Shown here: positions 45,369-55,884 of the stretch, piece by piece | Numbering within the stretch: the stretch's first letter is position 1 | How the letters are laid out: each line of letters opens with the position of its first letter | NCBI GenBank assembly: GCA_028876495.1 | Contig: JAGWRO010000014.1 | Span: forward strand, 1 to 59,840 | DNA: 59,840 bases | Reading direction: 5' to 3' | Origin: Bacteroidota bacterium | GTDB taxonomy: Bacteria; Bacteroidota; Bacteroidia; Chitinophagales; Chitinophagaceae | Notes under the pieces: generated by a model | Database searches by the model: none | Told to the model about the DNA's origin: nothing | What the model saw: the letters and a program-made list of their open reading frames with translations, nothing else | Position numbers and translations under genes: made by a program

Positions 45369-48300
45369 ATGGAAAATAAAGGTTTATACTCTCAGGAATT
45401 TGAACATGACTCATGCGGAATAGGATTTGTTGCCAATATAAAAAGCAATAAAAGCCATCGCATCGTCTCTGATGCACTAACCATTCTTGAAAATATGGAG
45501 CATCGGGGTGCGTGCGGTTGCGAAATGAATACAGGCGATGGGGCAGGTATTTTAATCCAAACTCCTCACGAGTTTTTCTTTGATGAATGTTTAAAATTAG
45601 GAATTCATTTGCCTTCTTATAGTAAATATGGAGTAGGGGTTTTGTTCTTTCCTAAAGATATCAGGCTGCGTGAAGAATGCAGGGATATTTTTAATCGCTG
45701 TGCCGAAACTCTTGGGCTTGAAGTAATGGGATACCGGCGTGTGCCTGTAAATGCAGAAGACATTGGATCTTCCGCATTATCAGTTGAGCCTGAAATTGAG
45801 CAGGTTTTTATTGCATGCCCTGATCATATAAATAACCCGGATGAGTTTGAAAGAAAATTATTTGTTTTAAGAAATTACGCTACAAAAACTATTAATAATA
45901 CGGTTAAAAAAGACGCCATTGGATTTTACGTAGCCTCTCTTTCTTATAAGACTATTATTTATAAAGGCCAGCTCACCAGCCTTCAGTTGCGCGGCTATTT
46001 CCCTGACCTGAGTAACAAGAAAATCGTCTCTGCCTTTGGTTTGATCCATTCACGTTTTGCCACCAACACTTTTCCATCATGGAAACTGGCACAACCATTC
46101 AGATACATTGCGCACAATGGCGAGATCAATACCTTACAAGGAAACTTAAACTGGCTCCGTACCAGTGAAAAAGATTTTATTTCCGAATTCTTTACAAAAG
46201 AAGAAATGGAAATGCTTTTGCCGGTGGTAGACAAAGGACAATCTGATTCTGCCTGTTTAGACAACATGATCGAGTTATTGCATTTATGCGGACGTTCTCT
46301 GCCACACGTAATGATGATGCTGATTCCTGAAGCATGGGACGGAAACGAACAAATGGATCCTGTAAAAAAAGCTTTTTACGAATTCCATGCTTCCTTCATG
46401 GAGCCATGGGATGGCCCGGCTTCTATTTCATTTACTGATGGGAAATTGATTGGCGCTACTTTGGACAGAAATGGCCTGCGTCCATCGAGATATTGTATTA
46501 CTACTGATGACCGGGTAATTATGGCTTCCGAAACAGGAGTACTTCCGGTTGACCCTAAATTAATTAAAGAAAAGGGAAGGCTACAACCGGGAAAAATGTT
46601 TGTAGTAGACTTAGAAGAAGGAAGAATCATTAGTGATGAAGAAATAAAACAAAAAATCTGTTCGCAGAAACCTTATGCCGAGTGGTTGAATAAATACAAA
46701 ATCCGTTTGGAAGAATTGCCTGCTCCACGCGTAATGTTTACCCATCTTGAGCACGATCAGATTTTTAAATACCAAAAAGCTTTTGGCTATTCAACTGAAG
46801 ATCTTGAGCTTATTATTTCACCAATGGCACTTACCGGTAAAGAGCCGATCGGTTCTATGGGAAACGATGTTCCGTTGGCTGTTTTAAGCGATGAACCACA
46901 ACATTTAACCAGCTATTTCAAGCAACTTTTTGCACAGGTTACCAACCCCCCGATCGATCCTATCAGAGAAAGATTGGTAATGTCCCTGGCAACTTTCGTA
47001 GGAAATAACGGTAATTTATTGGAAGACGATCCTTTGTCATGCCACACACTGGCTTTGAAACATCCTGTGCTTTCCAATACCGAACTGGAAAAAATCAGAA
47101 GTATAGATACCGGTATTTTCCAGGCCCATACTTTACAAACTTATTTTATGGCTGATGGCAAGCCTGGGTCCCTTCAAAAAGGAATTGAGCGCTTATGCCG
47201 TTATGCTGCCGAAGCTGTAGAAGATGGCTTTGAAGTTTTGATCTTATCAGATAGGGCAATCGATTCAGAACATGCTGCCATTCCTTCATTATTAGCCACT
47301 TCAGCCGTTCACCATCACCTTATTAAAAAAGGATTACGTGGGCAGGTAGGGTTGATCATTGAAGCAGGAGACGTTTGGGAAGTTCATCATTTTGCATGCC
47401 TCATTGCATTCGGCGCAACAGCAATTAACCCTTACCTGGCACTTTCAACCATCAGGGATTTAAGAATACAGGGAAAATTAGGAAATGAACTGGATTCCAA
47501 TCAGCTTAAAAAGAATTATAAGAAAGCCGTTAATGATGGTTTATTGAAAGTATTTTCCAAAATGGGAATTTCAACCTTGCAGTCTTACCAGGGAGCGCAG
47601 ATCTTTGAAATTCTTGGAATCAATAAATCAGTAATAGATAAATATTTTATCGGAGCCACTTCAAGAATTGAAGGAATGGGCCTTGATGAAATTGCAAAGG
47701 AAATCCTGGTAAAACACTCTTTTTCGTTCAGTAAAAAAGACATTCCTTTCGATCGGCTTACAGTTGGTGGCATCTATAAATGGAGAAGGAAAGGAGAATT
47801 CCATCTGTTCAACCCGGTAACTATTCATTTGCTTCAGCATTCTACACGAATGGGTGACTACAAAATTTTCAAGAAATATTCGAAAGCAGTAAATGAGCAA
47901 AGTGAAAAAGCGGTTACTTTAAGAAGTTTATTCCAGTTTAAGAAAAACAGGCCGTCTATTTCAATTGATGAAGTAGAACCGGCTGAAAATATCTATAAAA
48001 GATTCGCGACAGGAGCGATGTCCTTTGGCTCTATTTCATGGGAAGCTCATACTTTGCTGGCAATTGCAATGAACCGTCTTGGTGGCAAAAGCAATACAGG
48101 AGAAGGAGGAGAGGATGAAATCAGGTATGAAAAATTACCAAATGGCGATTCCATGAGAAGCGCTATCAAGCAGGTAGCTTCAGCCAGATTTGGTGTTACG
48201 AGTTGGTATTTATCTGAAGCGGATGAATTACAGATAAAAATGGCGCAAGGCGCTAAACCCGGCGAAGGTGGACAATTGCCCGGTTTCAAGGTAGATGAAT

Positions 48301-49889
48301 GGATCGGGAGAGTGAGACATGCAACTCCGGGTGTAGGATTAATCTCACCACCACCACACCATGATATTTATTCTATTGAAGATCTTGCACAGTTAATATT
48401 TGATTTGAAAAATGCCAACAGGGCAGCAAGAATAAATGTAAAGTTAGTTTCCAAAGCGGGGGTTGGTACTATTGCTGCCGGCGTTGCAAAAGCAAAAGCA
48501 GATGTTATATTAATCTCTGGCCACGATGGAGGAACCGGCGCTTCACCAATCAGTTCCATAAAGCATGCGGGATTACCATGGGAATTAGGGCTTGCTGAAA
48601 CACACCAGACTTTGGTAAAAAATAAATTACGCAGCCGCGTGGTAGTTCAGGCTGACGGACAGTTAAAAACAGGACGGGATATCGCCATTGCAACTTTACT
48701 GGGCGCTGAAGAATGGGGCGTTGCCACCGCTGCATTAATTGTAGAAGGTTGCATCATGATGCGTAAATGCCATTTGAACTCTTGCCCTGTAGGGGTTGCT
48801 ACACAAGATCCTGAATTGCGCAAACGCTTTACCGGTGATGCCGACCATGTAGTAAACCTCTTTAAATTCTTAACCCAGGAATTAAGAGAAATTATGGCTG
48901 AACTTGGTTTCAGAACCATTAATGAAATGGTGGGCCAGTCAGATTTTCTTGAAAAAAGAGAAAACATTGATCATTGGAAATTCCGCAAACTCGATCTTTC
49001 ACCAATATTATATAAAGAACCTGCTCCCAAATATGTAGGTCTTTATAAATCCGAAGAACAAGATCATGGCTTAAATGGAATATTAGATTGGGAATTATTG
49101 AAGATTGCTCAGCCGGCGTTGGACAATTTGAAAAAAGTAAAAGCTTCTTTTAATATCATTAATACCGACAGGACCACCGGAACTCTATTATCAAATGAGA
49201 TCTCTAAAAAATATAAAGCGGAAGGATTGCCGGATGATACCATCCATTTTAAATTTACCGGCACCGCAGGGCAAAGTTTTGCTGCGTTCAATACCAAAGG
49301 GGTAACGATGGAGCTGGAAGGCGATGCTAATGACTATTTTGGCAAAGGGTTAAGTGGCGCAAAGATCATTGTATACCCTTCAAAAGATGCTGGCTTTGTT
49401 CCTGAAGAAAATATCATAATCGGTAATGTGGCTTTTTATGGAGCTACTTCCGGAGAAGCTTTTATTCGCGGGAAGGCAGGGGAACGTTTTTGCGTTCGTA
49501 ACTCAGGCGCCAACGTAGTAGTTGAAGGTGTTGGAGATCATGGCTGCGAATACATGACCGGCGGTAATGCAATTATTCTGGGCCATACAGGAAGAAATTT
49601 TGCTGCAGGAATGAGTGGAGGAATTGCTTATATCTATGATGTACAACACAATTTTGACGCGTTGTGCAATAAAGAAATGGTAGACCTGGATGAACTTGAC
49701 GAAAATGATGAAAAGTTTTTGCAACAAATGATTAGCAAACAATACAAATTAACAGGAAGTTCTGTGGCAAAATTCATTTTAAATGATTTTGAAAATCAGT
49801 TAAAATCTTTTGTGAAAGTATTTCCTAAAGATTATAAAAAAGTACTGCAGGAAAAAGTTGCAGGCAAAGAAGTGAACATTAATAAATAA
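45369..49889 (+). CDS. gltB: Glutamate synthase (NADPH/ferredoxin) large subunit
   Basis: A 1506-residue enzyme with an N-terminal class II glutaminase domain whose nucleophile is probably C16 ([10 protein letters not shown]) after a short propeptide, a central domain, the FMN-binding synthase domain ([21 protein letters not shown], in two parts) with the 3Fe-4S cluster site [11 protein letters not shown], and a C-terminal beta-helix ([19 protein letters not shown]). It makes two glutamates from glutamine and 2-oxoglutarate. gltD follows 23 nt downstream. Confidence 0.98.
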   Translation: MENKGLYSQEFEHDSCGIGFVANIKSNKSHRIVSDALTILENMEHRGACGCEMNTGDGAGILIQTPHEFFFDECLKLGIHLPSYSKYGVGVLFFPKDIRLREECRDIFNRCAETLGLEVMGYRRVPVNAEDIGSSALSVEPEIEQVFIACPDHINNPDEFERKLFVLRNYATKTINNTVKKDAIGFYVASLSYKTIIYKGQLTSLQLRGYFPDLSNKKIVSAFGLIHSRFATNTFPSWKLAQPFRYIAHNGEINTLQGNLNWLRTSEKDFISEFFTKEEMEMLLPVVDKGQSDSACLDNMIELLHLCGRSLPHVMMMLIPEAWDGNEQMDPVKKAFYEFHASFMEPWDGPASISFTDGKLIGATLDRNGLRPSRYCITTDDRVIMASETGVLPVDPKLIKEKGRLQPGKMFVVDLEEGRIISDEEIKQKICSQKPYAEWLNKYKIRLEELPAPRVMFTHLEHDQIFKYQKAFGYSTEDLELIISPMALTGKEPIGSMGNDVPLAVLSDEPQHLTSYFKQLFAQVTNPPIDPIRERLVMSLATFVGNNGNLLEDDPLSCHTLALKHPVLSNTELEKIRSIDTGIFQAHTLQTYFMADGKPGSLQKGIERLCRYAAEAVEDGFEVLILSDRAIDSEHAAIPSLLATSAVHHHLIKKGLRGQVGLIIEAGDVWEVHHFACLIAFGATAINPYLALSTIRDLRIQGKLGNELDSNQLKKNYKKAVNDGLLKVFSKMGISTLQSYQGAQIFEILGINKSVIDKYFIGATSRIEGMGLDEIAKEILVKHSFSFSKKDIPFDRLTVGGIYKWRRKGEFHLFNPVTIHLLQHSTRMGDYKIFKKYSKAVNEQSEKAVTLRSLFQFKKNRPSISIDEVEPAENIYKRFATGAMSFGSISWEAHTLLAIAMNRLGGKSNTGEGGEDEIRYEKLPNGDSMRSAIKQVASARFGVTSWYLSEADELQIKMAQGAKPGEGGQLPGFKVDEWIGRVRHATPGVGLISPPPHHDIYSIEDLAQLIFDLKNANRAARINVKLVSKAGVGTIAAGVAKAKADVILISGHDGGTGASPISSIKHAGLPWELGLAETHQTLVKNKLRSRVVVQADGQLKTGRDIAIATLLGAEEWGVATAALIVEGCIMMRKCHLNSCPVGVATQDPELRKRFTGDADHVVNLFKFLTQELREIMAELGFRTINEMVGQSDFLEKRENIDHWKFRKLDLSPILYKEPAPKYVGLYKSEEQDHGLNGILDWELLKIAQPALDNLKKVKASFNIINTDRTTGTLLSNEISKKYKAEGLPDDTIHFKFTGTAGQSFAAFNTKGVTMELEGDANDYFGKGLSGAKIIVYPSKDAGFVPEENIIIGNVAFYGATSGEAFIRGKAGERFCVRNSGANVVVEGVGDHGCEYMTGGNAIILGHTGRNFAAGMSGGIAYIYDVQHNFDALCNKEMVDLDELDENDEKFLQQMISKQYKLTGSSVAKFILNDFENQLKSFVKVFPKDYKKVLQEKVAGKEVNINK

Positions 49890-49912
49890 TCAAAGAAATA
49901 ATAATTACAGGA

Positions 49913-51385
49913 ATGGGGAAAGTAACCGGATTTATAGAATTTACAAGAGAACTTCCTAAAAAAAGGCCACCAGAAAAAAGGGTGAAAGATTATAAGGAAT
50001 TTGTCGAGAGATACTCAGATGAAAAACTAAATCAACAATCTGCAAGATGTATGGATTGTGGTACACCCTTTTGTCATGATGGTTGCCCCCTGGGCAACCT
50101 GATACCTGAATTTAATGATGCAGTTTACCGTAAGAGTTGGGGCCAGGCTTATGAAATACTATCTTCTACCAATAATTTCCCCGAGTTTACAGGTAGAATT
50201 TGTCCTGCGCCCTGCGAATCTTCCTGCGTTTTAGGTATTAACCAGCCTGCTATCACTATTGAAGAAATTGAAAGGCATATAATAGAAATTGCTTTTGAAA
50301 AAGGATTGGTAACCCCGAAAATCCCGGCCGTAAGAACAGGCAAAAAAATTGCAATCATTGGCTCCGGGCCAGCAGGGTTGGCTGCCGCAGCTCAATTAAA
50401 TTCAGCCGGACATACAGTTACTGTTTTTGAAAGAGATGATGAACCAGGAGGACTGCTACGTTATGGAATTCCAGACTTCAAGCTTGAGAAATGGGTGGTG
50501 GAGCGTAGAATTAATTTAATGAAGGAAGAAGGGGTGGAATTTAAATGCAATGCCAATGTGGGGTTTAACATAAGCATTAATGATCTTTTAAGAGAATATC
50601 ATGCAATTATTTTAGCTGGCGGTTCAACTATTCCGAGAGACCTTTCTATTCCCGGCAGAGAATTAAAAGGAATTCATTTCGCAATGGATTTTTTAAAACA
50701 GCAAAATAAAAGAGTTTCTCATAAAGAAGTAAAAGACGAAAATATTTTCGCAACTGACAAAAATGTAGTGGTAATTGGAGGTGGGGATACAGGAAGTGAT
50801 TGCGTTGGAACTTCAAACCGACAGAAAGCGGTTTCAGTTACCCAATTTGAACTAATGCCAAAACCGCCGGGAAGCCGCACTCCTTTTATGCCGTGGCCCA
50901 CTTACCCAATGGTTTTAAAGACTACCAGTTCGCATGAAGAAGGCGTAAAAAGGCATTGGGCTGTTGCCACAAAAGAATTTATTGGAGATGAGAACGGAAA
51001 CCTGAAGGCCTTAAAAATTGTTGACCTGGAATGGAAATTTACAGAAGAAAACAAACCTGCCCAGTTTGTAGAAGTCGCAGGCAGCGAAACTGAAATCCCG
51101 TGTGAACTGGCTTTACTTGCAATGGGATTTCTGCATCCGCAACACGAAGGGCTGTTGAGCCAATTGGATGTTGAATTGGATGAGAGAGGAAACATTAAAG
51201 CATCTGACAAAGAATTTCATACCAATATCTCTAAAATATTTACTGCCGGAGATATGCGCCGGGGCCAGTCACTGGTAGTTTGGGCAATTTCTGAAGGAAG
51301 GGAATGTGCAAGAAAAGTGGACGAATACCTAATGGGTTTTTCATTATTACCATCGAAAGATCAGAATATTCTTCATCAGGTCTGA
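49913..51385 (+). CDS. gltD: Glutamate synthase small subunit
   Basis: A 490-residue flavoprotein that passes electrons from NAD(P)H to GltB. The N-terminal cysteine clusters (CMDCGTPFCHDGCPLGN and CPAPCESSCVLG) bind 4Fe-4S centres. IIGSGPAGLAAAAQL binds FAD and VVIGGGDTGSDCVG binds NAD(P)H. It closes with the FAD loop FTAGDMRRGQSLVVWAI. Full length and co-transcribed with gltB. Confidence 0.98.
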   Translation: MGKVTGFIEFTRELPKKRPPEKRVKDYKEFVERYSDEKLNQQSARCMDCGTPFCHDGCPLGNLIPEFNDAVYRKSWGQAYEILSSTNNFPEFTGRICPAPCESSCVLGINQPAITIEEIERHIIEIAFEKGLVTPKIPAVRTGKKIAIIGSGPAGLAAAAQLNSAGHTVTVFERDDEPGGLLRYGIPDFKLEKWVVERRINLMKEEGVEFKCNANVGFNISINDLLREYHAIILAGGSTIPRDLSIPGRELKGIHFAMDFLKQQNKRVSHKEVKDENIFATDKNVVVIGGGDTGSDCVGTSNRQKAVSVTQFELMPKPPGSRTPFMPWPTYPMVLKTTSSHEEGVKRHWAVATKEFIGDENGNLKALKIVDLEWKFTEENKPAQFVEVAGSETEIPCELALLAMGFLHPQHEGLLSQLDVELDERGNIKASDKEFHTNISKIFTAGDMRRGQSLVVWAISEGRECARKVDEYLMGFSLLPSKDQNILHQV

Positions 51386-51418
51386 GTTTGACTAAAAATA
51401 AAATCAACTGATAAACCG

Positions 51419-51452
51419 GGAATCGGGATCTTAATTATTTGTTTGTTTACCG
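51419..51452 (-). repeat. Dispersed 34-nt element, copy 13 (degenerate tail)
   Basis: CGGTAAACAAA, CA, nine variable bases, GA, then a GC-containing tail TCCCGATTCC on the minus strand. It lies between the convergent ends of gltD and the small unknown gene. Confidence 0.5.
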
Positions 51453-51467
51453 GTAGAAATTCGAATT

Positions 51468-51782
51468 TTATTCGACGTTTTTTACAGTTAGCTGAAATTT
51501 GGTATTTAGACTAACTTCAAAATTATGTTCATTCAGAATCTCCCGGGCAGAATCATCTTCCATGATAACCTGTGCAAGATGCATAGCGAGTGGAGAGCCG
51601 CTGATCACGTTCCCAACCTTACCATCAGTAAAATCTATCTTAAATTTGTACCCGGCTTTCCTTCCTGTTCCAGCTCTTTCAAAATCAATTCGGTTAAGGT
51701 CCAAAACCTGCTCGTCAGAAACAGACTTCTTCATTAATATCCTGATAATAGGTAAATATTTTTTCCAGATGTGATTGTACAT
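51468..51782 (-). CDS. Small conserved protein of unknown function
   Basis: A 104-residue soluble protein: KSVSDEQVLDLNRIDFERAG, GRKAGYKFKIDFTDGKVGNV, then an AMHLAQVIMEDDSAREIL helix and a short beta end. It contains no domain I recognise. It is convergent with gltD and has 545 bp of non-coding DNA upstream. The first Met is used here; a Met at residue 17 is an alternative. Confidence 0.65.
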   Translation of the reverse strand: MYNHIWKKYLPIIRILMKKSVSDEQVLDLNRIDFERAGTGRKAGYKFKIDFTDGKVGNVISGSPLAMHLAQVIMEDDSAREILNEHNFEVSLNTKFQLTVKNVE

Positions 51783-51986
51783 TTTTAAATAGAGAGTTTA
51801 ATTGAGAAGTGATACCAACATCCGGAGATCAGACGCCGTAAATATTGAATAAAATTTTACTGTTAAGTATATAAAATTAACGGAAATTTTTTATCATGAA
51901 AAAAATTTAAGTTTTTATAGCTGTTAATCATCCAAAAATCGGATACAAAAATGAATTAAAACAAAAAAGTTTTATAATTAGCATTT

Positions 51987-52013
51987 AAAAAAATCCCTCA
52001 CAAATGCGAGGGA
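51987..52013 (-). terminator. Minus-strand intrinsic terminator with no gene upstream
   Basis: On the minus strand TCCCTC pairs with GAGGGA around an 8-nt loop and is followed by a run of seven T. No minus-strand gene ends near here, so it would stop an unannotated transcript entering from the right, or be an attenuator far upstream of the gene at 51782. Confidence 0.5.
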
Positions 52014-52295
52014 CATCCTGATTAAAAACTACACACACTATATTTATTGAAGAATTATCGTAAGAATAATAAGAAAAAGAGTTTTTCAATATTATGTTCC
52101 TAAATTTCATTCTTTTTTTATTTTTATTTTTCGTTATTTAGCAGGTGGTGTATTTTAGTTATTAAATGGCTATAAGAACCTGCCAGGCGTATATTCGGTA
52201 TGAGATACTTGCAACAGGTGCGTTTTGAGTTAAGTAAAATAAGTCGACGAAAAAGCCATTCATAAATTTATGACGGGTGTCGATTAACAATTCAT

Positions 52296-52303
52296 TAAAT
52301 TTG
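52296..52303 (+). promoter_or_regulatory. -7 promoter box of the second GH3 gene
   Basis: TAAATTTG, exact TAnnTTTG, 24 nt before the ATG at 52328. Confidence 0.45.
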
Positions 52304-52327
52304 TTATTGTCAACAACTTTCTAAGGA

Positions 52328-53854
52328 ATGGCATTTATTGATATTAAATTTCCAAAATCATTATACCGGGCATTGCGTATTCCTGTAAGTTCTACCAAAA
52401 GGCAACAATTAAAAGTTTTACAAAAGTTATTAAAAAGAGCACGTTTTACTGAGTTTGGCCAAAAATATCTTTTCGATCAAATTCTCTTAAGTAAGCATCC
52501 GGGTAAGAATTTTCAAAAAGTTGTACCTACGTTTACTTACGAAAAAATATTTAAGGAATGGTGGGTTCGTGCACTCGAAGGTAAACCAGACGTATGTTGG
52601 CCGGGAACCATTAAATTTTTTGCACTCAGCAGCGGCACCAGCGAAGCTTCCAGTAAATATATTCCTATTACTAAAGAACTCATCAGAGCTAATACACTCA
52701 CCAGTTTCAGGCAATTAATCAGCCTCGCATCTTATAATAATGTACCTAAAAAGTACGTAGGCAAAGGCTGGCTGATGCTTGGTGGCAGCACCCATCTTCA
52801 AAAGACTGCAACCTATTATGCCGGCGATCTTAGTGGCATACAGGCTAAAAATATTCCTTTCTGGTTCCAGGGAATGTATAAACCGGGAAAGAAAATTGCC
52901 AGAGAAGTAGATTGGTCTAAAAAGTTGGATGAAATTGTGGAAAAAGCCCCTGAGTGGGATATTGCTTTTTTAGTGGGTGTTCCGGCCTGGGTTCAGCTAT
53001 GTATGGAAAAAGTGATTGAAAGATACCAACTCAATAATATTCATGAAATTTGGCCTAATCTCGCTTTTTATGTTCATGGAGGTGTAGCATTGGAACCTTA
53101 TAAAAAAGGCTTTAATAAACTTTTAGGCAAACCGATAACTTATATTGAAACTTACCTTGCCAGTGAGGGTTTTCTTGCCTATCAAAACCGACAAAATGCA
53201 AAAGGGATGAGGCTTGCGACGAATAATAATATCTTTTTTGAGTTTGTTCCTTTTGATCAAAACAATTTTGATATCGAGGGTAATATGGTTGAAAACCCTC
53301 AAACCTTTATGGCTCATGAAGTAGAAAAATGTAAGAACTATGCAATATTGATCAGCACCAATGCGGGAACCTGGCGTTACCTGATAGGCGATACTGTTCA
53401 GTTTGTAGATGTGGAAAAATCAGAGATCATTATTACTGGCCGCACCAAACATTTTTTAAGCCTGGTTGGCGAGCACTTAAGTGTAGACAATATGAATAAA
53501 GCGATAAACCTGGTAAGTGATGAATTAAATATTTCCATTGGGGAATTTACGGTTGCCGGAATTCCGTGTGGAGATTTTTTTGCACACCATTGGTTTATTG
53601 CTACAAATGATAAAGTAAATTCGGAAACGCTAAAGTTTCTACTCGATAAAAAATTAAAAGAATTGAACGATGATTATGAAGTAGAAAGAAATCATGCTTT
53701 AAAAGAAATTTTTGTAGATGTGTTAAGCGAAGAAACCTTTATGAGTTTTATGAGATTAAAAGGCAAAGTAGGTGGCCAACATAAATTTCCCCGCGTTTTA
53801 AAAGGTAAAATGCTTGATGAATGGCAAAAATTCCTAAAAGAAGTAAGAGCCTAA
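52328..53854 (+). CDS. GH3 auxin-responsive promoter family protein, paralogue 2
   Basis: A 508-residue member of the same family as the gene at 28294, with the ATP loop FFALSSGTSEASSKYIPIT, LAFYVHGGVALEPYKKGF, YIETYLASEGFLAYQ and ILISTNAGTWRYLIGDTVQF. The two proteins align along their whole length but differ clearly, so they are old paralogues rather than a recent copy. The reaction is expected to start with adenylation of an acid; substrate and product are unknown. It stands alone between a long non-coding stretch and a dispersed element. Confidence 0.9.
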   Translation: MAFIDIKFPKSLYRALRIPVSSTKRQQLKVLQKLLKRARFTEFGQKYLFDQILLSKHPGKNFQKVVPTFTYEKIFKEWWVRALEGKPDVCWPGTIKFFALSSGTSEASSKYIPITKELIRANTLTSFRQLISLASYNNVPKKYVGKGWLMLGGSTHLQKTATYYAGDLSGIQAKNIPFWFQGMYKPGKKIAREVDWSKKLDEIVEKAPEWDIAFLVGVPAWVQLCMEKVIERYQLNNIHEIWPNLAFYVHGGVALEPYKKGFNKLLGKPITYIETYLASEGFLAYQNRQNAKGMRLATNNNIFFEFVPFDQNNFDIEGNMVENPQTFMAHEVEKCKNYAILISTNAGTWRYLIGDTVQFVDVEKSEIIITGRTKHFLSLVGEHLSVDNMNKAINLVSDELNISIGEFTVAGIPCGDFFAHHWFIATNDKVNSETLKFLLDKKLKELNDDYEVERNHALKEIFVDVLSEETFMSFMRLKGKVGGQHKFPRVLKGKMLDEWQKFLKEVRA

Positions 53855-53862
53855 ATTTAAGG

Positions 53863-53896
53863 CAGTAAAGCAACTTTCTATCATTAATTTTATTTT
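53863..53896 (+). repeat. Dispersed 34-nt element, copy 14
   Basis: CAGTAAAGCAA, CT, nine variable bases, TA, ATTTTATTTT. It begins 8 nt after the stop of the second GH3 gene and reads towards the LysE gene. Confidence 0.7.
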
Positions 53897-53940
53897 TTTG
53901 TGTCTTATCTTAATTAAAAATATAAATTCCTTTTTTATAA

Positions 53941-54582
53941 ATGGTTGATGTTATTGAAGCAATACTAAAAGGAATAGCAATGGGATTATTGCTCGTGATA
54001 TCTGTAGGTCCTGTAATATTTACAATAATTAAACAAAGCATCAATAATGGTAAAGGAGGCGGTTTTAGTTTTGTGATTGGTGTTTGGATTAGCGATTTTT
54101 TATTGGTGGTTTTAAGTAATCTTTTTTCAGAGCTGGTAACTACAGTAATGGACTTCAAAATGCAGATTGGCATTGCCGGAAGTATTTTTTTGATGGGAAT
54201 GGGAATCTTTTATATTTTTTTTAAAAAAGTTCATATCCACCCTGAAGATGTTTCCATGCCAATGAAGACAAGCGACCATGCAAAAATTGTCTTGCAGGGC
54301 TTTTTGCTAAACACCTTAAATCCGGCAGTTATTGCTTTCTGGCTTACTGCCGCAACAGCCATCGCCGTTTCGCATAGTATCCGGGATCGCATTATTATTT
54401 TTGCTACTGCTCTTATTTTAAATATGTCGGCCGACGTTGCAAAAGTAACTCTGGCAGGTAAATTGCGTAAAAAATTAACGGTAAAAAACATTCGGTTGAT
54501 CAACAAAATTTCAGGATTAATACTGGTTATTTTTGGTACCGTATTGCTGTTTGGGGTTTTGTTTTTGGTAAGAAAAATCTAA
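53941..54582 (+). CDS. LysE-family amino-acid exporter
   Basis: A 213-residue membrane protein with about six segments. The N-terminal GIAMGLLLVISVGPVIFTII and the KGGGFSFVIGVWISDFLLVVLS stretch (read as GFSFVIGVWISDFLL) fit the LysE/RhtB superfamily, which exports amino acids or similar small molecules. The substrate is unknown. It opens a three-gene run with an unknown exported protein (4 nt later) and mtgA. Confidence 0.85.
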   Translation: MVDVIEAILKGIAMGLLLVISVGPVIFTIIKQSINNGKGGGFSFVIGVWISDFLLVVLSNLFSELVTTVMDFKMQIGIAGSIFLMGMGIFYIFFKKVHIHPEDVSMPMKTSDHAKIVLQGFLLNTLNPAVIAFWLTAATAIAVSHSIRDRIIIFATALILNMSADVAKVTLAGKLRKKLTVKNIRLINKISGLILVIFGTVLLFGVLFLVRKI

Positions 54583-54586
54583 TAAT

Positions 54587-55138
54587 ATGCGACTGATCTT
54601 TATTTTATCCGTTGCCTTTTTATACGCTACCTCCTGTGTGGCTCAAAATGATTTGATCATTCTAAAAAAGAACCATCGTACCATACAATCTTTCTTTCCC
54701 GGCAGTGAAATAAATTTTTCAACTAACGTTCGTTATTATGAAGGTCAGATCACCGATATCAAAAGGGATTCTGTTTTTATGGTTCAATACGATATCAGGC
54801 ATATATATTCCCCCAACCTTGGAGTTTTCGTTTTAGATACCGTATCAGAATACCATTTTGCGGTAAATTATAAAAACATCATTTCATTAGGTAAAAGCCA
54901 TAGCAATTTCGACTGGAATGCATCAGGTGCGGCACTTTTTGGAGGAGGCACCTTATTAACAACCGCCGGATTAATTACCTGGATCTTCGCTAAACCTAAC
55001 ACAAGATATTATGCAAGGCCGGCATTGGTAATTAGTTCGGCAGCGCTTGCAGCAATCGGTTATGTCCTTTTAAAATCAGGCAATAAGTCAATGAAGTTGG
55101 GAAAAAAATATACATTGCACTATATAAAACTGAAATAG
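54587..55138 (+). CDS. Exported protein of unknown function with two C-terminal hydrophobic segments
   Basis: A 183-residue protein with a signal peptide (LIFILSVAFLYATSCVA, cut before QNDL), a beta-rich middle (INFSTNVRYYEGQITDIKRD) and two hydrophobic segments near the C-terminus (about 113-133 and 143-161), so it may be membrane-inserted. I recognise no named family. It lies 4 nt after the LysE gene and 15 nt before mtgA. Confidence 0.75.
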   Translation: MRLIFILSVAFLYATSCVAQNDLIILKKNHRTIQSFFPGSEINFSTNVRYYEGQITDIKRDSVFMVQYDIRHIYSPNLGVFVLDTVSEYHFAVNYKNIISLGKSHSNFDWNASGAALFGGGTLLTTAGLITWIFAKPNTRYYARPALVISSAALAAIGYVLLKSGNKSMKLGKKYTLHYIKLK

Positions 55139-55153
55139 TAAAATTCTTTTTTC

Positions 55154-55867
55154 TTGGACAAAAAGCCCTACTTTAGAAAACGTGGTTTATTCAGAAGGCT
55201 TGGCCGGAGTTTCTTAAAAATCATTTTATATGGATTCCTTCTTTCCATCGTCTACATTCTTTTTTGCAAATGGATCAATCCTCCCGTTACGCTAACCCAG
55301 TTAAATAGCTTGATAACAGGGCACGGCCTTCATAGAAACTACATTAGCTATAACGAGATGGGATCAAATATTAAGTTGGCTGTAATGGCCGGAGAAGACC
55401 AATTATTTCCTGATCACAATGGCTTTGATTTTAAAAGTATCCAAAAAGCCATGAAACATAATCAAAAAAGCAAATCATTACGAGGCGCAAGCACCATCAG
55501 TCAACAGGTAGCCAAAAACGTCTTTCTTTGGCAACATGGAGGTTATTTTAGAAAAGGCCTGGAAGTGTATTTTACTTTTATGATTGAGCAATTATGGGGC
55601 AAAAAAAGAATCCTTCAAATGTATCTGAACGTGGCCCAAACAGGGCCCGGAGTTTTTGGTGTTGAAGCGGCTGCAAAATATTATTTTGATAAAGATGCTA
55701 AAAATCTGTCCCGTAAAGAAGCCGCAATGATCGCTTCCTGCCTTCCGAATCCCGTTTTATTTACCATCCATCCCATCTCCCGCCGTGTGGCTTACCGATA
55801 CCCCTGGATCATGCGCCAAATGAATAACCTGGAAGCAGATCCTGATATACAGGATCTTTTAAAGTAA
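55154..55867 (+). CDS. mtgA: Monofunctional peptidoglycan glycosyltransferase
   Basis: A 237-residue GT51 enzyme with an N-terminal membrane anchor (about 18-38). Family motifs are VMAGEDQLFPDHNGFD with the catalytic Glu, RGASTISQQVAKNVFLW, KRILQMYLNVAQTGPGVFGVE (read as ILQMYLNVAQTG) and RKEAAMIASCLPNP. It polymerises glycan strands without a transpeptidase domain. The start is TTG at 55154; no ATG exists before the anchor. Confidence 0.95.
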   Translation: MDKKPYFRKRGLFRRLGRSFLKIILYGFLLSIVYILFCKWINPPVTLTQLNSLITGHGLHRNYISYNEMGSNIKLAVMAGEDQLFPDHNGFDFKSIQKAMKHNQKSKSLRGASTISQQVAKNVFLWQHGGYFRKGLEVYFTFMIEQLWGKKRILQMYLNVAQTGPGVFGVEAAAKYYFDKDAKNLSRKEAAMIASCLPNPVLFTIHPISRRVAYRYPWIMRQMNNLEADPDIQDLLK

Positions 55868-55884
55868 AGCTAAAGGGAAGTTTA

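Larger units (their letters stand above)
51783..52327. other. Non-coding interval of 545 bp, longest in the window
   Basis: No supported reading frame. It holds a hairpin with a T-run on the minus strand (51987-52013), a nested inverted repeat (GCAGGT at 52141-52146 with ACCTGC at 52178-52183, enclosing AGTTAT and ATGGCT around TAA) and the -7 box of the second GH3 gene (52296-52303). The rest is AT-rich without features I can name. Confidence 0.65.

Noticed and set aside
51845-51870. Further CAGTAAA-like match (TTTACTG at about 51860) in the long gap
   Set aside because: The head match stops after seven bases and no T-rich tail follows at the right distance, so it is not counted as a dispersed-element copy.
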